Assembly: GCA_030426355.1 (NCBI GenBank) | Contig: JAUHYQ010000005.1 | Location: 62,001 to 126,000, forward strand | Source: Gammaproteobacteria bacterium | GTDB lineage: Bacteria; Pseudomonadota; Gammaproteobacteria; Steroidobacterales; GCA-2729495 | DNA length: 64,000 nucleotides | Direction: 5' to 3' | Shown: piece by piece, positions 53,696 through 61,648 of the stretch | How positions within the stretch are numbered: position 1 is the stretch's first letter | Layout of the letters: each line of letters opens with the position of its first letter | The notes under the pieces: model-generated | The model's input: the letters and a program-made list of their open reading frames with translations, nothing else | What the model was told of the DNA's origin: nothing | Database searches by the model: none | Made by a program: the position numbers and the translations under genes

Positions 53696-54130
53696 CTAAC
53701 CGGTAAATTCGATCAGTTCGACCACATTGCCGTCAGGGTCGCGCCCGTAAACCATTGAACTGCCGTCCTGTGCCATGGGCGCCGTGTTGAATTGCATCCC
53801 GGCCGCTTTTAGGCGTTGATATTCGCTATCGATATCGGTGACTTCCAGGCAAACATGCGTGATTCCGTGCAGGTTTACCGGCCGCAGTTCAGTTCGCGCT
53901 GCCTGTGCAGGGGCGGAATATTCGAAAACTTCCAGAAAGGTATCGCCAATTTTTAGCATGGCTGCGCGACAGGCGGAATCGCTGAGGCCCGTCACCGCAT
54001 CGGCTTCCGGTGTGCCCCGTTCCCAGCCAAACTCCCACGCCACTTCGCCGCCGATAGTCTGCGTATAAAACGCAATGCAGCGTTCCAGATCGGGGGTGGA
54101 AATGGCAGCGTGATGAAAACCCTTGATCAT
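53696..54130 (-). CDS. VOC-superfamily (glyoxalase-like) protein
   Basis: A 144-residue VOC protein. FHHAAISTPDLERCIAFYTQ (first metal His) and ITHVCLEVTD, then GRDPDGNVVELIEF (last Glu) match the family. It may be an isomerase, epimerase or dioxygenase. It sits between two paralogous methyltransferase genes on the same strand, with about 20 bases either side. Substrate unknown. Confidence 0.88.
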   Translation of the reverse strand: MIKGFHHAAISTPDLERCIAFYTQTIGGEVAWEFGWERGTPEADAVTGLSDSACRAAMLKIGDTFLEVFEYSAPAQAARTELRPVNLHGITHVCLEVTDIDSEYQRLKAAGMQFNTAPMAQDGSSMVYGRDPDGNVVELIEFTG

Positions 54131-54153
54131 GGAATACTCTGGCGGCGCGGCAC

Positions 54154-54906
54154 TCAGACCGGTTTGACCGCTACCAGACCGCAGTTTTCACGGCCGTCCA
54201 TGCGACCCGGGGGTCTGAAATCCGGGCGATCAATAAACTCCGCCCTTTCAACCATAAAACCTGCTTCCTCGGCGGTTCGAATCAGTTGGTCAGGGCATAG
54301 CAGATTCATTACGGGCGGCCCGCCATCTTCATTGCGCCCTTCAAATGGCAAATAGCGCACCGGCTTTTCCATCTCGCCCGGCCAGCGTTCGCCGTTTGCG
54401 ACCCGTTCCTCAAAAATAGGAATGAAATTTCGCCAGATGCCGTACGGTGTATCGGCCACCAGAAACAAACGACCGCCAGGCTGCAGCCAGCGAAACATGT
54501 TGGCCACACTTTGGTCGACATCTCTGCCATATAGAAAATGCAGCACGCGTGAACACAGCAGGCTGCCAAAGGTATTTTCCGGCAAATCAATATCAGGCAG
54601 TTTGCCGACCCTGGTGGTCAGTTTGTCGCGCAGACTCGCCGGCGCACGTTCACGGAGCACATCCAGATGCCGCTGCTCCATGTCGCATGCGGTTATTTCC
54701 GCGCCGTTTTTTAGCGCAGCGATGGTGGCAATGCCATAAGCACAGCCGACCTCCAGTGCAGGCTTCCCGGAACTGCCGGAGTATTCAATAAATTCTTCGG
54801 CGATATGATCAAGCACTTCGAACATGTAGCCCTTGTCGTTCATGGTCGGTACCATGCCTTCCATCCACTGTTTGGGCATGTCCGGATGATCATAGGGTTG
54901 GTTCAT
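54154..54906 (-). CDS. SAM-dependent methyltransferase (paralogue B)
   Basis: A 250-residue class I methyltransferase, the near twin of the 52924-53676 protein. EVGCAYGIATIA is SAM motif I and ACDMEQRH the acidic motif. Starts line up (MNQPYDHP here, MTQTYDHP there) and lengths are equal, which points to local duplication. GGAG lies before the ATG. The DUF1015 gene is 18 bases further upstream on the same strand. Confidence 0.85.
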   Translation of the reverse strand: MNQPYDHPDMPKQWMEGMVPTMNDKGYMFEVLDHIAEEFIEYSGSSGKPALEVGCAYGIATIAALKNGAEITACDMEQRHLDVLRERAPASLRDKLTTRVGKLPDIDLPENTFGSLLCSRVLHFLYGRDVDQSVANMFRWLQPGGRLFLVADTPYGIWRNFIPIFEERVANGERWPGEMEKPVRYLPFEGRNEDGGPPVMNLLCPDQLIRTAEEAGFMVERAEFIDRPDFRPPGRMDGRENCGLVAVKPV

Positions 54907-54924
54907 GGTGCTTACTCCGCCGGA

Positions 54925-56178
54925 TCAGTCAAGTACGTGCGACACCAGTCCGTCCGCCAGTTTAGGTTCAAACCAGGTGGACTTCGGTGGCATCACTTCA
55001 TTAGCGTCTGCCACAGCCATCAGTGCTTCCATGCTGGTCGGGTACAGGGCAAAGGCAATCTGCATTTCGCCGCTGTCGACGCGCTTTTCTAACTCTGCCA
55101 TACCGCGTATCCCTCCGACAAAATCTATGCGGTCGTCCGTCCGCGGGTCAGCCACGCCGAGCAGGGGCTCGATCAGATTGTCCTGTAACAGGCTGACATC
55201 CAGCCTGGCAACAGGGTCATCTGCCGGGATGCGGTCGCGGTCGATTTCCAGCAGATACCATTGCCCATCCAGATACATGCCGAACTCGGCGGGCCGCTGT
55301 GGCTTTGCCGTGGAATCGGTTTCCGTGACCGTGAACGCGGCGCTGATTTTTTCCAGCAATTTGTCTTTATCGTGGCCATTCAGGTCTTTGATGACCCGGT
55401 TGTAGTCGAGAATGCGCGTTTCATTGTGCGGGAAAGCCACGCAAAGAAAGTGATCCCAGGAATTGGCGTTGTCAGGGCTTGCGGCGCCGTTGTTCTTATT
55501 GTTGTTCTTGGCGGCTGCAACGCGCGATGCGGATGCCGAGCGATGATGCCCATCGGCGATATACAGCGCTTCCATGTCGTCAAACAGCTTCGTAAGCGCG
55601 TCAATCTGCGCTCGATCGTGCATGACCCAAAGCGTGTGTCCGACACCATCGTCGGCCACCAGATCGTAATCCGGCGCGCCTTTGGTGACGTCCGCAATGA
55701 TAGTGCCGACTGCATCTGAAGCACGATAGGCCAGCAAGACCGGGCCGGTTTCAGCATTCAGGGCAGTGATCTGGCGAACGCGGTCGTCTTCTTTCTGCGG
55801 GCGCGTGTATTCATGTTTGCGAATGCGGTTGCTGTCGTAGTCCGCGACCGAGCCGGCAAAGACCAGCCCCGTTTGCACATGGTTGCCCATGGTAAGGCGG
55901 TAGACGTAATAGGTCGGTGCTTCGTCGCGTATTAACACGCCCTGATCAATCAGTGCCCGCAGGTTCTCCGCGCCCTTTGCATATACCTCCGGTGCATACG
56001 GGTCGGTACCTTCGGGCAGGTCGATTTCCGGTTTCGAGATGTGCAGAAAGCTGTAAGGTTTGCCTGCCGCACGAACGCGCGCCTCCGCGGTGTTAAGCAC
56101 ATCGTAAGGCGGTGCAGCCACATCTGCAGCCTTGTCAGGCACCGGACGCAGTCCGCGCAGTGGTTTGATAAGAGTCAT
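54925..56178 (-). CDS. DUF1015-family protein (SerK/SbnI-like)
   Basis: A 417-residue protein matching DUF1015: RGLRPVPDKAADVAAPPYDVL at the N-terminus, YIADGHHRSASA in the middle and a late FVGGIRGMAELEKRV. Some members are free-serine kinases (SbnI, SerK). An insert rich in N and K (about 220-235) is odd. It is the first gene of a minus-strand run with the methyltransferases and VOC protein. AGGA precedes the ATG. Confidence 0.88.
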   Translation of the reverse strand: MTLIKPLRGLRPVPDKAADVAAPPYDVLNTAEARVRAAGKPYSFLHISKPEIDLPEGTDPYAPEVYAKGAENLRALIDQGVLIRDEAPTYYVYRLTMGNHVQTGLVFAGSVADYDSNRIRKHEYTRPQKEDDRVRQITALNAETGPVLLAYRASDAVGTIIADVTKGAPDYDLVADDGVGHTLWVMHDRAQIDALTKLFDDMEALYIADGHHRSASASRVAAAKNNNKNNGAASPDNANSWDHFLCVAFPHNETRILDYNRVIKDLNGHDKDKLLEKISAAFTVTETDSTAKPQRPAEFGMYLDGQWYLLEIDRDRIPADDPVARLDVSLLQDNLIEPLLGVADPRTDDRIDFVGGIRGMAELEKRVDSGEMQIAFALYPTSMEALMAVADANEVMPPKSTWFEPKLADGLVSHVLD

Positions 56179-56269
56179 GGTTTTCCTGTTGTGGCATAGT
56201 GGCTGGGATGCGCATTTTGGCGAAACCGCGGCACTCAGTCCAGCACGGGGCTATCCGATAAAAGGGGTC

Positions 56270-57019
56270 ATGATGACAGCAGCTCAGCAAAACAGCTATC
56301 CGCCGGCACGGCCACACGACCCGCCGGTCGAGGTGTTTCCGGATGTCTTTCTGGTGCGCGGCTCTTATCGGGCGAACTGGTGGCTGCGATTCAGCCGAAA
56401 CATGGTTGTCCTGCGCCATGGCGATGAACTGACACTGATCAACTCGGTGCGGCTGTCAGCAGCAGGCGAGCGTCAGCTTGATACCTTGGGGTCTGTGCGG
56501 CACGTGCTGCGGCTGGGCTATTTTCACGGATGTGACGACCGTTACTATATCGATCGTTACGGTGCTAAGTTCTGGGCTCCGCCGGGATCGCGCAGCGAAC
56601 CCGGACCAGCGGCCGGACGACTGCTCGAAGATGGGGGTGCGTTGCCCTTTCCCGGTGCACGGGTGTTGCTTTTTGCCCAAAGCCGCCACCCGGAAGCGGT
56701 CATATTGATTGAACAGCACGGTGGTTTACTGGTGACCTGCGATTGCCTGCAGCATTATGCCGATCGCCGCTTCAATTCAGTGCTCGCCAGAATCATGATG
56801 CCGTTGATGGGATTCCCTCTGCGCATGATAGTGGGTCCTGTCTGGCTTAAAATCATGACGCCGGAAGGCAAAAGCCTGCAATCCGATTTTGAGCGTATCG
56901 AACAGATGAATTTCGATCATCTGATCGCGGGACATGGTTCGATTTGTCAGGGCGGTGCGCACGAGAAAGTCAGCGACGCAATCGACAAAGCATTTTTTCG
57001 GGAGAAACGTGACTCGTGA
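56270..57019 (+). CDS. Degenerate metallo-beta-lactamase-fold protein
   Basis: A protein of about 249 residues with MBL-like layout. In place of HxHxDH there is FHGCDD; TCDCLQ may carry the bridging Asp and AGHGS a late His. Metal binding could be partial or lost. The start is ATG at 56270 or 56273 (AAGGGG upstream, better spaced for the second). Its stop overlaps the next GTG start as GTGA. Function unknown. Confidence 0.65.
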   Translation: MMTAAQQNSYPPARPHDPPVEVFPDVFLVRGSYRANWWLRFSRNMVVLRHGDELTLINSVRLSAAGERQLDTLGSVRHVLRLGYFHGCDDRYYIDRYGAKFWAPPGSRSEPGPAAGRLLEDGGALPFPGARVLLFAQSRHPEAVILIEQHGGLLVTCDCLQHYADRRFNSVLARIMMPLMGFPLRMIVGPVWLKIMTPEGKSLQSDFERIEQMNFDHLIAGHGSICQGGAHEKVSDAIDKAFFREKRDS

Positions 57020-57771
57020 GTTGGCCGGTTAGCCTGTCGGTCCAGATTGGCCTGCGCGGGCCGGTTGCAGTCTGGGTTCTGGCGGCACACGCTTGGGCGT
57101 TGCTGGTTCCGCTGGCGTTAATAGCCGCTGTTTTTGTGAACAGTGAGTTTGTGGCTTCCAGAACTGATTTCGCCTGGGGCTTCTATGTGGCAGCCGGCGT
57201 CATGATGGCCGGCAGCGCGTTCGAGATAGCACAGAACACGATTGACCGATGGTACCTGACGCGCGAGTGCGCCAGCGCGGAAGGCAAGAGTTTCTGCGAT
57301 TTGCTGTTTTACTGGATGATTGTGGCCTCGCAGGCGGCGGTTATTGTTGCTTGCTACGGAAGCCGGCTCTGGCTGACCTTGCCCGTGGTGTTGCTAACCG
57401 CTATTTATCCTGCGTTCTATATGCGGGCTAAACTCGAAATCGTTCCGCTGGCGCTGTTGGGCACCTGCAGTGTGATCGCCTTGTGGTTCAGTTTCAGGGA
57501 TCCGCTTGTTCTGTTGCAATTAATGGTTACGCCACTCACCGCTGTGTTTTTTGCAGCGTTGTTACGTACCGGTGCGCAGTCGCTGCACGGCTTTACGACG
57601 CTGGTTGCATCGTCCAACGGTTTGTTCGCGGCCGCCGCAATATTCTCGTCTGCTGACGACGAGCCGGCTTCATGGCTTTTGGCGAGCAGCTGCGCGGTGC
57701 TGCTTGGGGCAGCGATTTTAGCTGTGCCAAGGCTCACGCGGAACCTTAAGGCGACCCCGTTGCCCGACTGA
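57016..57771 (+). CDS. Integral membrane protein of unknown function
   Basis: A 251-residue protein with about seven or eight hydrophobic segments and few charged residues. EIAQNTIDRWYL (residues 76-87) is the only distinctive polar stretch. It starts with GTG, overlapping the MBL-like gene by four bases, which suggests a joint role. Not assigned to a family. Confidence 0.7.
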   Translation: MSWPVSLSVQIGLRGPVAVWVLAAHAWALLVPLALIAAVFVNSEFVASRTDFAWGFYVAAGVMMAGSAFEIAQNTIDRWYLTRECASAEGKSFCDLLFYWMIVASQAAVIVACYGSRLWLTLPVVLLTAIYPAFYMRAKLEIVPLALLGTCSVIALWFSFRDPLVLLQLMVTPLTAVFFAALLRTGAQSLHGFTTLVASSNGLFAAAAIFSSADDEPASWLLASSCAVLLGAAILAVPRLTRNLKATPLPD

Positions 57772-57788
57772 CCCGGTTATTAGCGAGT

Positions 57789-59225
57789 TCAGCCGAGCAG
57801 AATTTCCATTGCGACTCGTTCGCCCGATTCCATCGCGCCTTCCATGCCCCGATTTGCTACCGCAGTGTGTTCACCGCAGAAATGCACCCGGCCATGCGGT
57901 TTGGCAAGGTCATGGAAAAATCCCGATACCTGCCCGGGTGCCCAGATTGCCCAGTCTCCCGACGAGAACGGGTCGCGGTACCACGATTTGTACCCCATTA
58001 CTTCCAGCTGACCTTTTGCGGCCGGCCGAATGCGCTCCAGATCGGCAATCACCTTGTCGATGGCAACTTGCTGATCGATCTGGTCAGCCCAGGCAGCTCG
58101 CTCACCCCGCAGCCAGATGGTCAGACTGGTAATGTCCTGCGGATCCGCCCCTTTGTGTTCTGCAATGACCATTCCTGCAAGAGAATCAGTAAACATGTTG
58201 GGTGTCATACCGTCGTTTTCCCAGTAGGGCGATTTGGGCACGATATGAATCTGGTTAATGACCTGCGAGTTAAGCGTCTTGACCCCCAGCGCTTGTTTGC
58301 CCTGTAACATGGGGTCGATTTTTACGCGCCGCAATACCGAACAGGGCAAAGAAGAAATAACACGATCTGCGCGGTGTACCTTGCCGTCGGCCGTATGCAC
58401 CTCTACGCCGTTGCTGTCCGACCGTATACCGACAACCGTAGTTCTGAGCTGCACTTCGTTTTTGAGCGCATTGGCCATGGCCTCGGGGATGGATTGATTA
58501 CCGCCTACAGCGGTATAGCCTTTGACTTCCGTATTCGCCGTCAGCTCGCGTTGCTTGTTGCCGAAAGCGCCGGCAAACATCGCCAGCAATGCGGATATGT
58601 CGTGCGCCGACATGCCGTGGGTCGGGTTGGTGTTGTAGGCCAGTTCAATAGTTCGCTCCGACTGCCCCATCTGGCGCAACCAGTCATGCAGTGAGATATC
58701 CAGCTTGGCGTTGTCCGGGCTTACCCAGTCCGCAGCATTTTTTATCGGGTTGGCCCCACCCATGAACGCGTTGAAATACGCCGAAGGCGGAAGCTTTTTA
58801 AACGGGTCGGGAAAGGGGTTTTGCGGGCTGGTTGCCCACTCGTCGTTGGCAATAAATTGATCGCGCAAGTAGATTTGCTGATTCATAAAGTACGGAATGG
58901 TGGGCGTAATATCCACCAGTCCGACGCCGTATTTATTTGCGGCATCTACCAGTCGAGCGTAGCCGGGTGCGAACGCAGTGCCGCCGACCTCCGGGCTGCC
59001 CGGGATATTTCGCAGCGACTGAACCCGACCACCGATACGGTTCCGCCCCTCAAGGACTGTGACGCTGAGCCCGGCATCCTGAAGCAAAAGTGCCGCATTC
59101 AGTCCAGACAAACCCGCGCCGATGACAATCACGTCAGTCTTGTTGAGTGCTCGTACCGGCCCTGCCGCCGCCAGCAGCGGTGCGGTACCCAATGCCTGAA
59201 TGACAGAGCGACGAGTCAGGTTCAT
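57789..59225 (-). CDS. Tat-exported FAD amine-oxidase-like protein
   Basis: A 478-residue flavin monoamine oxidase-like protein. The Tat signal LTRRSVIQALG is followed by AAAGPVRAL. FAD binding: VIVIGAGLSGLNAALLLQDAG and VLEGRNRIGGRV. C-terminal FCGEHTAVANRGMEGAMESGERVA is also diagnostic. A strong AAGGAGATCCAC precedes the ATG at 59225. The gene 28 bases upstream encodes an exported MBL-fold protein, so both act in the periplasm. Substrate (amine, polyamine or other) unknown. Confidence 0.88.
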   Translation of the reverse strand: MNLTRRSVIQALGTAPLLAAAGPVRALNKTDVIVIGAGLSGLNAALLLQDAGLSVTVLEGRNRIGGRVQSLRNIPGSPEVGGTAFAPGYARLVDAANKYGVGLVDITPTIPYFMNQQIYLRDQFIANDEWATSPQNPFPDPFKKLPPSAYFNAFMGGANPIKNAADWVSPDNAKLDISLHDWLRQMGQSERTIELAYNTNPTHGMSAHDISALLAMFAGAFGNKQRELTANTEVKGYTAVGGNQSIPEAMANALKNEVQLRTTVVGIRSDSNGVEVHTADGKVHRADRVISSLPCSVLRRVKIDPMLQGKQALGVKTLNSQVINQIHIVPKSPYWENDGMTPNMFTDSLAGMVIAEHKGADPQDITSLTIWLRGERAAWADQIDQQVAIDKVIADLERIRPAAKGQLEVMGYKSWYRDPFSSGDWAIWAPGQVSGFFHDLAKPHGRVHFCGEHTAVANRGMEGAMESGERVAMEILLG

Positions 59226-59253
59226 GTGGATCTCCTTATAATTCTCTGTGCAA

Positions 59254-60189
59254 TTATCGGCCAATAGCGTAGTAAGCGGCAACGCGATCGATCAATTGTT
59301 TGAATTTACGCTTGTTAAAGCCGGGAATGTCTTGCCAGGGGCTTACATCCAGTCGCGCCGAGACCATGAAACTTTCGGTGCCGTTGTCCATCTCTGCTTT
59401 GACAGCCGCCATGATGCCTTCCCAGAATTCACGACGCTCGCGCACGTTCTCGATCGGACCGGTTGGTGCTGCCGCGATGAACTGGCCCTTGCCTTGTGGC
59501 AACGGGACCAGATGCGCACCGATAACCTGAGTTAATGATTCCTCTGCAGCGAGAGCCTCCAGCGCACGCAGGTTGGCGACGGCGTTATTGAATTGAAAGT
59601 CTGCAACTTGCGGGTCCCAGGGCAGGTAGCCCCCGCCGGAGGGGCGCGGGGTTACCAGATCCACGGTGTACAGCATTTTATGCGGGCGCGGAATCATGGC
59701 GATCAGGCAGGTGCCATGGCTGGGGCCGAAGTAATACAAATCCAGCGACTTATCGCCCAGCGTTACGCTGTAACGTTCATTGAATGTAATGTCCGGTAAG
59801 ACAATATCCGGGTCCGGGGATTCCTGCATGTTTGTCAGGCAGCGCTGTTGTGCGACAAACTTCGCGCCCTCGGCTTTGAATATCTGCCCGCCGCGCGCGT
59901 GATCCCAGTGCGAGTGTGAATAGACCACGTACCTCACCGGCAGCGGTGTTACCTGTCTGATGGCCTCGCGATACGCTACCGCTGCCTCGGGGGACAGGGG
60001 GTCTGTGGCAATGACTCCCTCATCCGTCACCAGAAACAGACTCCGGTAAGCGCCCCATCTGAAACTGAACAGCCCCTCGGCAATTTTTACGGTTTCACTG
60101 GGCGCAATTCCTGGCGGAACGAACTGTGCGACTGCGGACCCGCATTGCAATATCAACAACGTGAGGGCAAGCGACTTTGAAATGTGCAT
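59254..60189 (-). CDS. Exported metallo-beta-lactamase-fold hydrolase
   Basis: A 311-residue MBL-fold protein. A Sec signal (LALTLLILQCGSAVAQ) is followed by the metal motif HSHWDH (92-97). GPSHGTCLI and TVDLVTPR hold further likely ligands (His and Asp). It is the first gene of a pair with the amine-oxidase-like gene. The ATG at 60189 has GGAGAAG upstream. The substrate is unknown; relatives hydrolyse lactones, thioesters and sulfates. Confidence 0.88.
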   Translation of the reverse strand: MHISKSLALTLLILQCGSAVAQFVPPGIAPSETVKIAEGLFSFRWGAYRSLFLVTDEGVIATDPLSPEAAVAYREAIRQVTPLPVRYVVYSHSHWDHARGGQIFKAEGAKFVAQQRCLTNMQESPDPDIVLPDITFNERYSVTLGDKSLDLYYFGPSHGTCLIAMIPRPHKMLYTVDLVTPRPSGGGYLPWDPQVADFQFNNAVANLRALEALAAEESLTQVIGAHLVPLPQGKGQFIAAAPTGPIENVRERREFWEGIMAAVKAEMDNGTESFMVSARLDVSPWQDIPGFNKRKFKQLIDRVAAYYAIGR

Positions 60190-60563
60190 CAGCTTCTCCA
60201 CGGCAGATTCTTGGGTCTCAAGCAACGCTGTCACTGGGCTCAGTCCCGCCGTGTACGAGCAACAGTACCCCGACCTTTTTTGACGGTCGGTCAAGCATCA
60301 TACCAAGCGCACCGACCGCAGCGGCAGTACCCGATATATCGCCGGATCCGGGCCGATAGGCTCCAATTCCGGGCAGACCGGTATTGGTCTGGCGTGAGCA
60401 ATTTTCGGCCATCTCGAAAAAGGTCTGGATTAGAGTCGACTGCATTGTGCATCATTCCGCGTGGCGCTGTTATGGTGGCGCAAGATAAAACACGTGTGCG
60501 GCATGATCGAAGTTATTGCTGCCGCCACATTGGTAACTTCATGCAAATGGTATCAGTGGTCTG
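60190..60563. other. Intergenic region between divergent operons (374 bases)
   Basis: No well-supported gene here. It contains the palindrome listed separately and a minus-strand frame of 75 codons (60218-60445) that lacks a ribosome-binding site. It must hold the promoters for both divergent transcription units; I could not assign -10/-35 boxes with confidence. Confidence 0.6.
60280..60294. promoter_or_regulatory. Possible TetR-type operator upstream of the MBL gene
   Basis: TTGAC and GTCAA are inverted around a five-base centre. A second overlapping pair, CCGACC and GGTCGG (about 60270-60290), surrounds a T-run. The size resembles TetR-family operators. It lies about 95 bases from the MBL start. 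No regulator is adjacent. Confidence 0.3.
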
Positions 60564-61628
60564 GTGACGCAAACAGTTTCTGAGCACGCTCGGCGTGTGT
60601 TAACCCAATACGGGCTGAGCGATGCGACGGTGGCGCCGCTGGGCACCGGGCTGATCAATGAGACCTTTCTGGTCTCCGCGCCGGATGGCTGTCGCTATGT
60701 TTTGCAGCGAATCAACCCGGTGTTCAACCCGAAAATTATCTGCGATATCGACAAACTGACACAGCACCTCGCGTCATGCGGCGAGGTTACGCATCGCCTG
60801 GTTCCTGTCAGCATTGAGCCACGACGTTTGTGGGTGGAACTGGACGGGCGCTACTGGCGGTTGAGCACCTATATTCCCGGGGTTTGCTATGACCGGCTTG
60901 AAGACGACCGGCAAGCCGAGCAAGCGGGCCGGCTGTTGGGACGATTTCACAGCAAGGTCAGTAACCTGCAGATCAACTTGCACGGCGAACGACTCGGTGT
61001 CCACGATACAGCGCGTCACCTGACCAACCTGGAGCAGGCGCTCGACAAGCATCGCGGGCATCGAAACTACGACGCTGCCGCGCGTCTGGGCGAGCGCGTG
61101 CTTGCGGCCGCCGCCGCACTGCCGGCGTTACCGGATTTGCCTGATCGTCTGGTGCACGGCGACCCAAAAATTTCCAATCTGGTTTTTGCGGCGGACAGCG
61201 GTGTCGGCGTGTGCATGATTGATCTCGACACCCTCGCCTACATGCCCCTGCCGCTTGAATTGGGCGATGCGATTCGTTCCTGGTGCAATCCTCGCGGCGA
61301 AGACGAGACGGAAAGCCGTTTCAATATGGGCTACTTTCGCGCTGCGATGCACGGCTATGCCGCCGAGGCAAAGCCATTGCTGCTGCCGGATGAATGGCGC
61401 TCCTTCGCACTGGCGGCGAGCACCATAATGATTGAGCTGGCAGCGCGTTTCACCACCGACGCGTTAGAAGAAAGTTACTTTGGTTGGAATGCGGAGCGTT
61501 TTGCTGATCGAAGTGCCCACAACCTGATTCGTGCGGAGGGGCAGCTCAACCTGCAGCGGGCTTTCGCTGCTGAACAGGCAGAGGCGCAGGCAACAGTCCT
61601 GGATGCCTTTGGCGACAGGGGCGACTGA
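60564..61628 (+). CDS. APH-family small-molecule kinase
   Basis: A 354-residue aminoglycoside phosphotransferase-fold kinase. The catalytic loop is VHGDPKISN (H198, D200, N205) and the metal Asp is in MIDLDT (D220, D222). LGTGLINETFLV is the phosphate-binding loop. This resembles N-acetylhexosamine 1-kinases rather than antibiotic-resistance enzymes. The start is GTG at 60564. It is divergent from the MBL operon and convergent with the flavoprotein gene. Confidence 0.87.
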   Translation: MTQTVSEHARRVLTQYGLSDATVAPLGTGLINETFLVSAPDGCRYVLQRINPVFNPKIICDIDKLTQHLASCGEVTHRLVPVSIEPRRLWVELDGRYWRLSTYIPGVCYDRLEDDRQAEQAGRLLGRFHSKVSNLQINLHGERLGVHDTARHLTNLEQALDKHRGHRNYDAAARLGERVLAAAAALPALPDLPDRLVHGDPKISNLVFAADSGVGVCMIDLDTLAYMPLPLELGDAIRSWCNPRGEDETESRFNMGYFRAAMHGYAAEAKPLLLPDEWRSFALAASTIMIELAARFTTDALEESYFGWNAERFADRSAHNLIRAEGQLNLQRAFAAEQAEAQATVLDAFGDRGD

Positions 61629-61648
61629 GATACGGCGCAACCTGCGCG

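Noticed and set aside
60218-60445. 75-codon minus-strand frame in the intergenic region
   Set aside because: No ribosome-binding site and no recognisable family; could be a remnant but evidence is too weak for a gene call.
60564-61628. Antibiotic-resistance phosphotransferase
   Set aside because: The APH fold is shared by many sugar and choline kinases, and nothing nearby indicates resistance or mobility.
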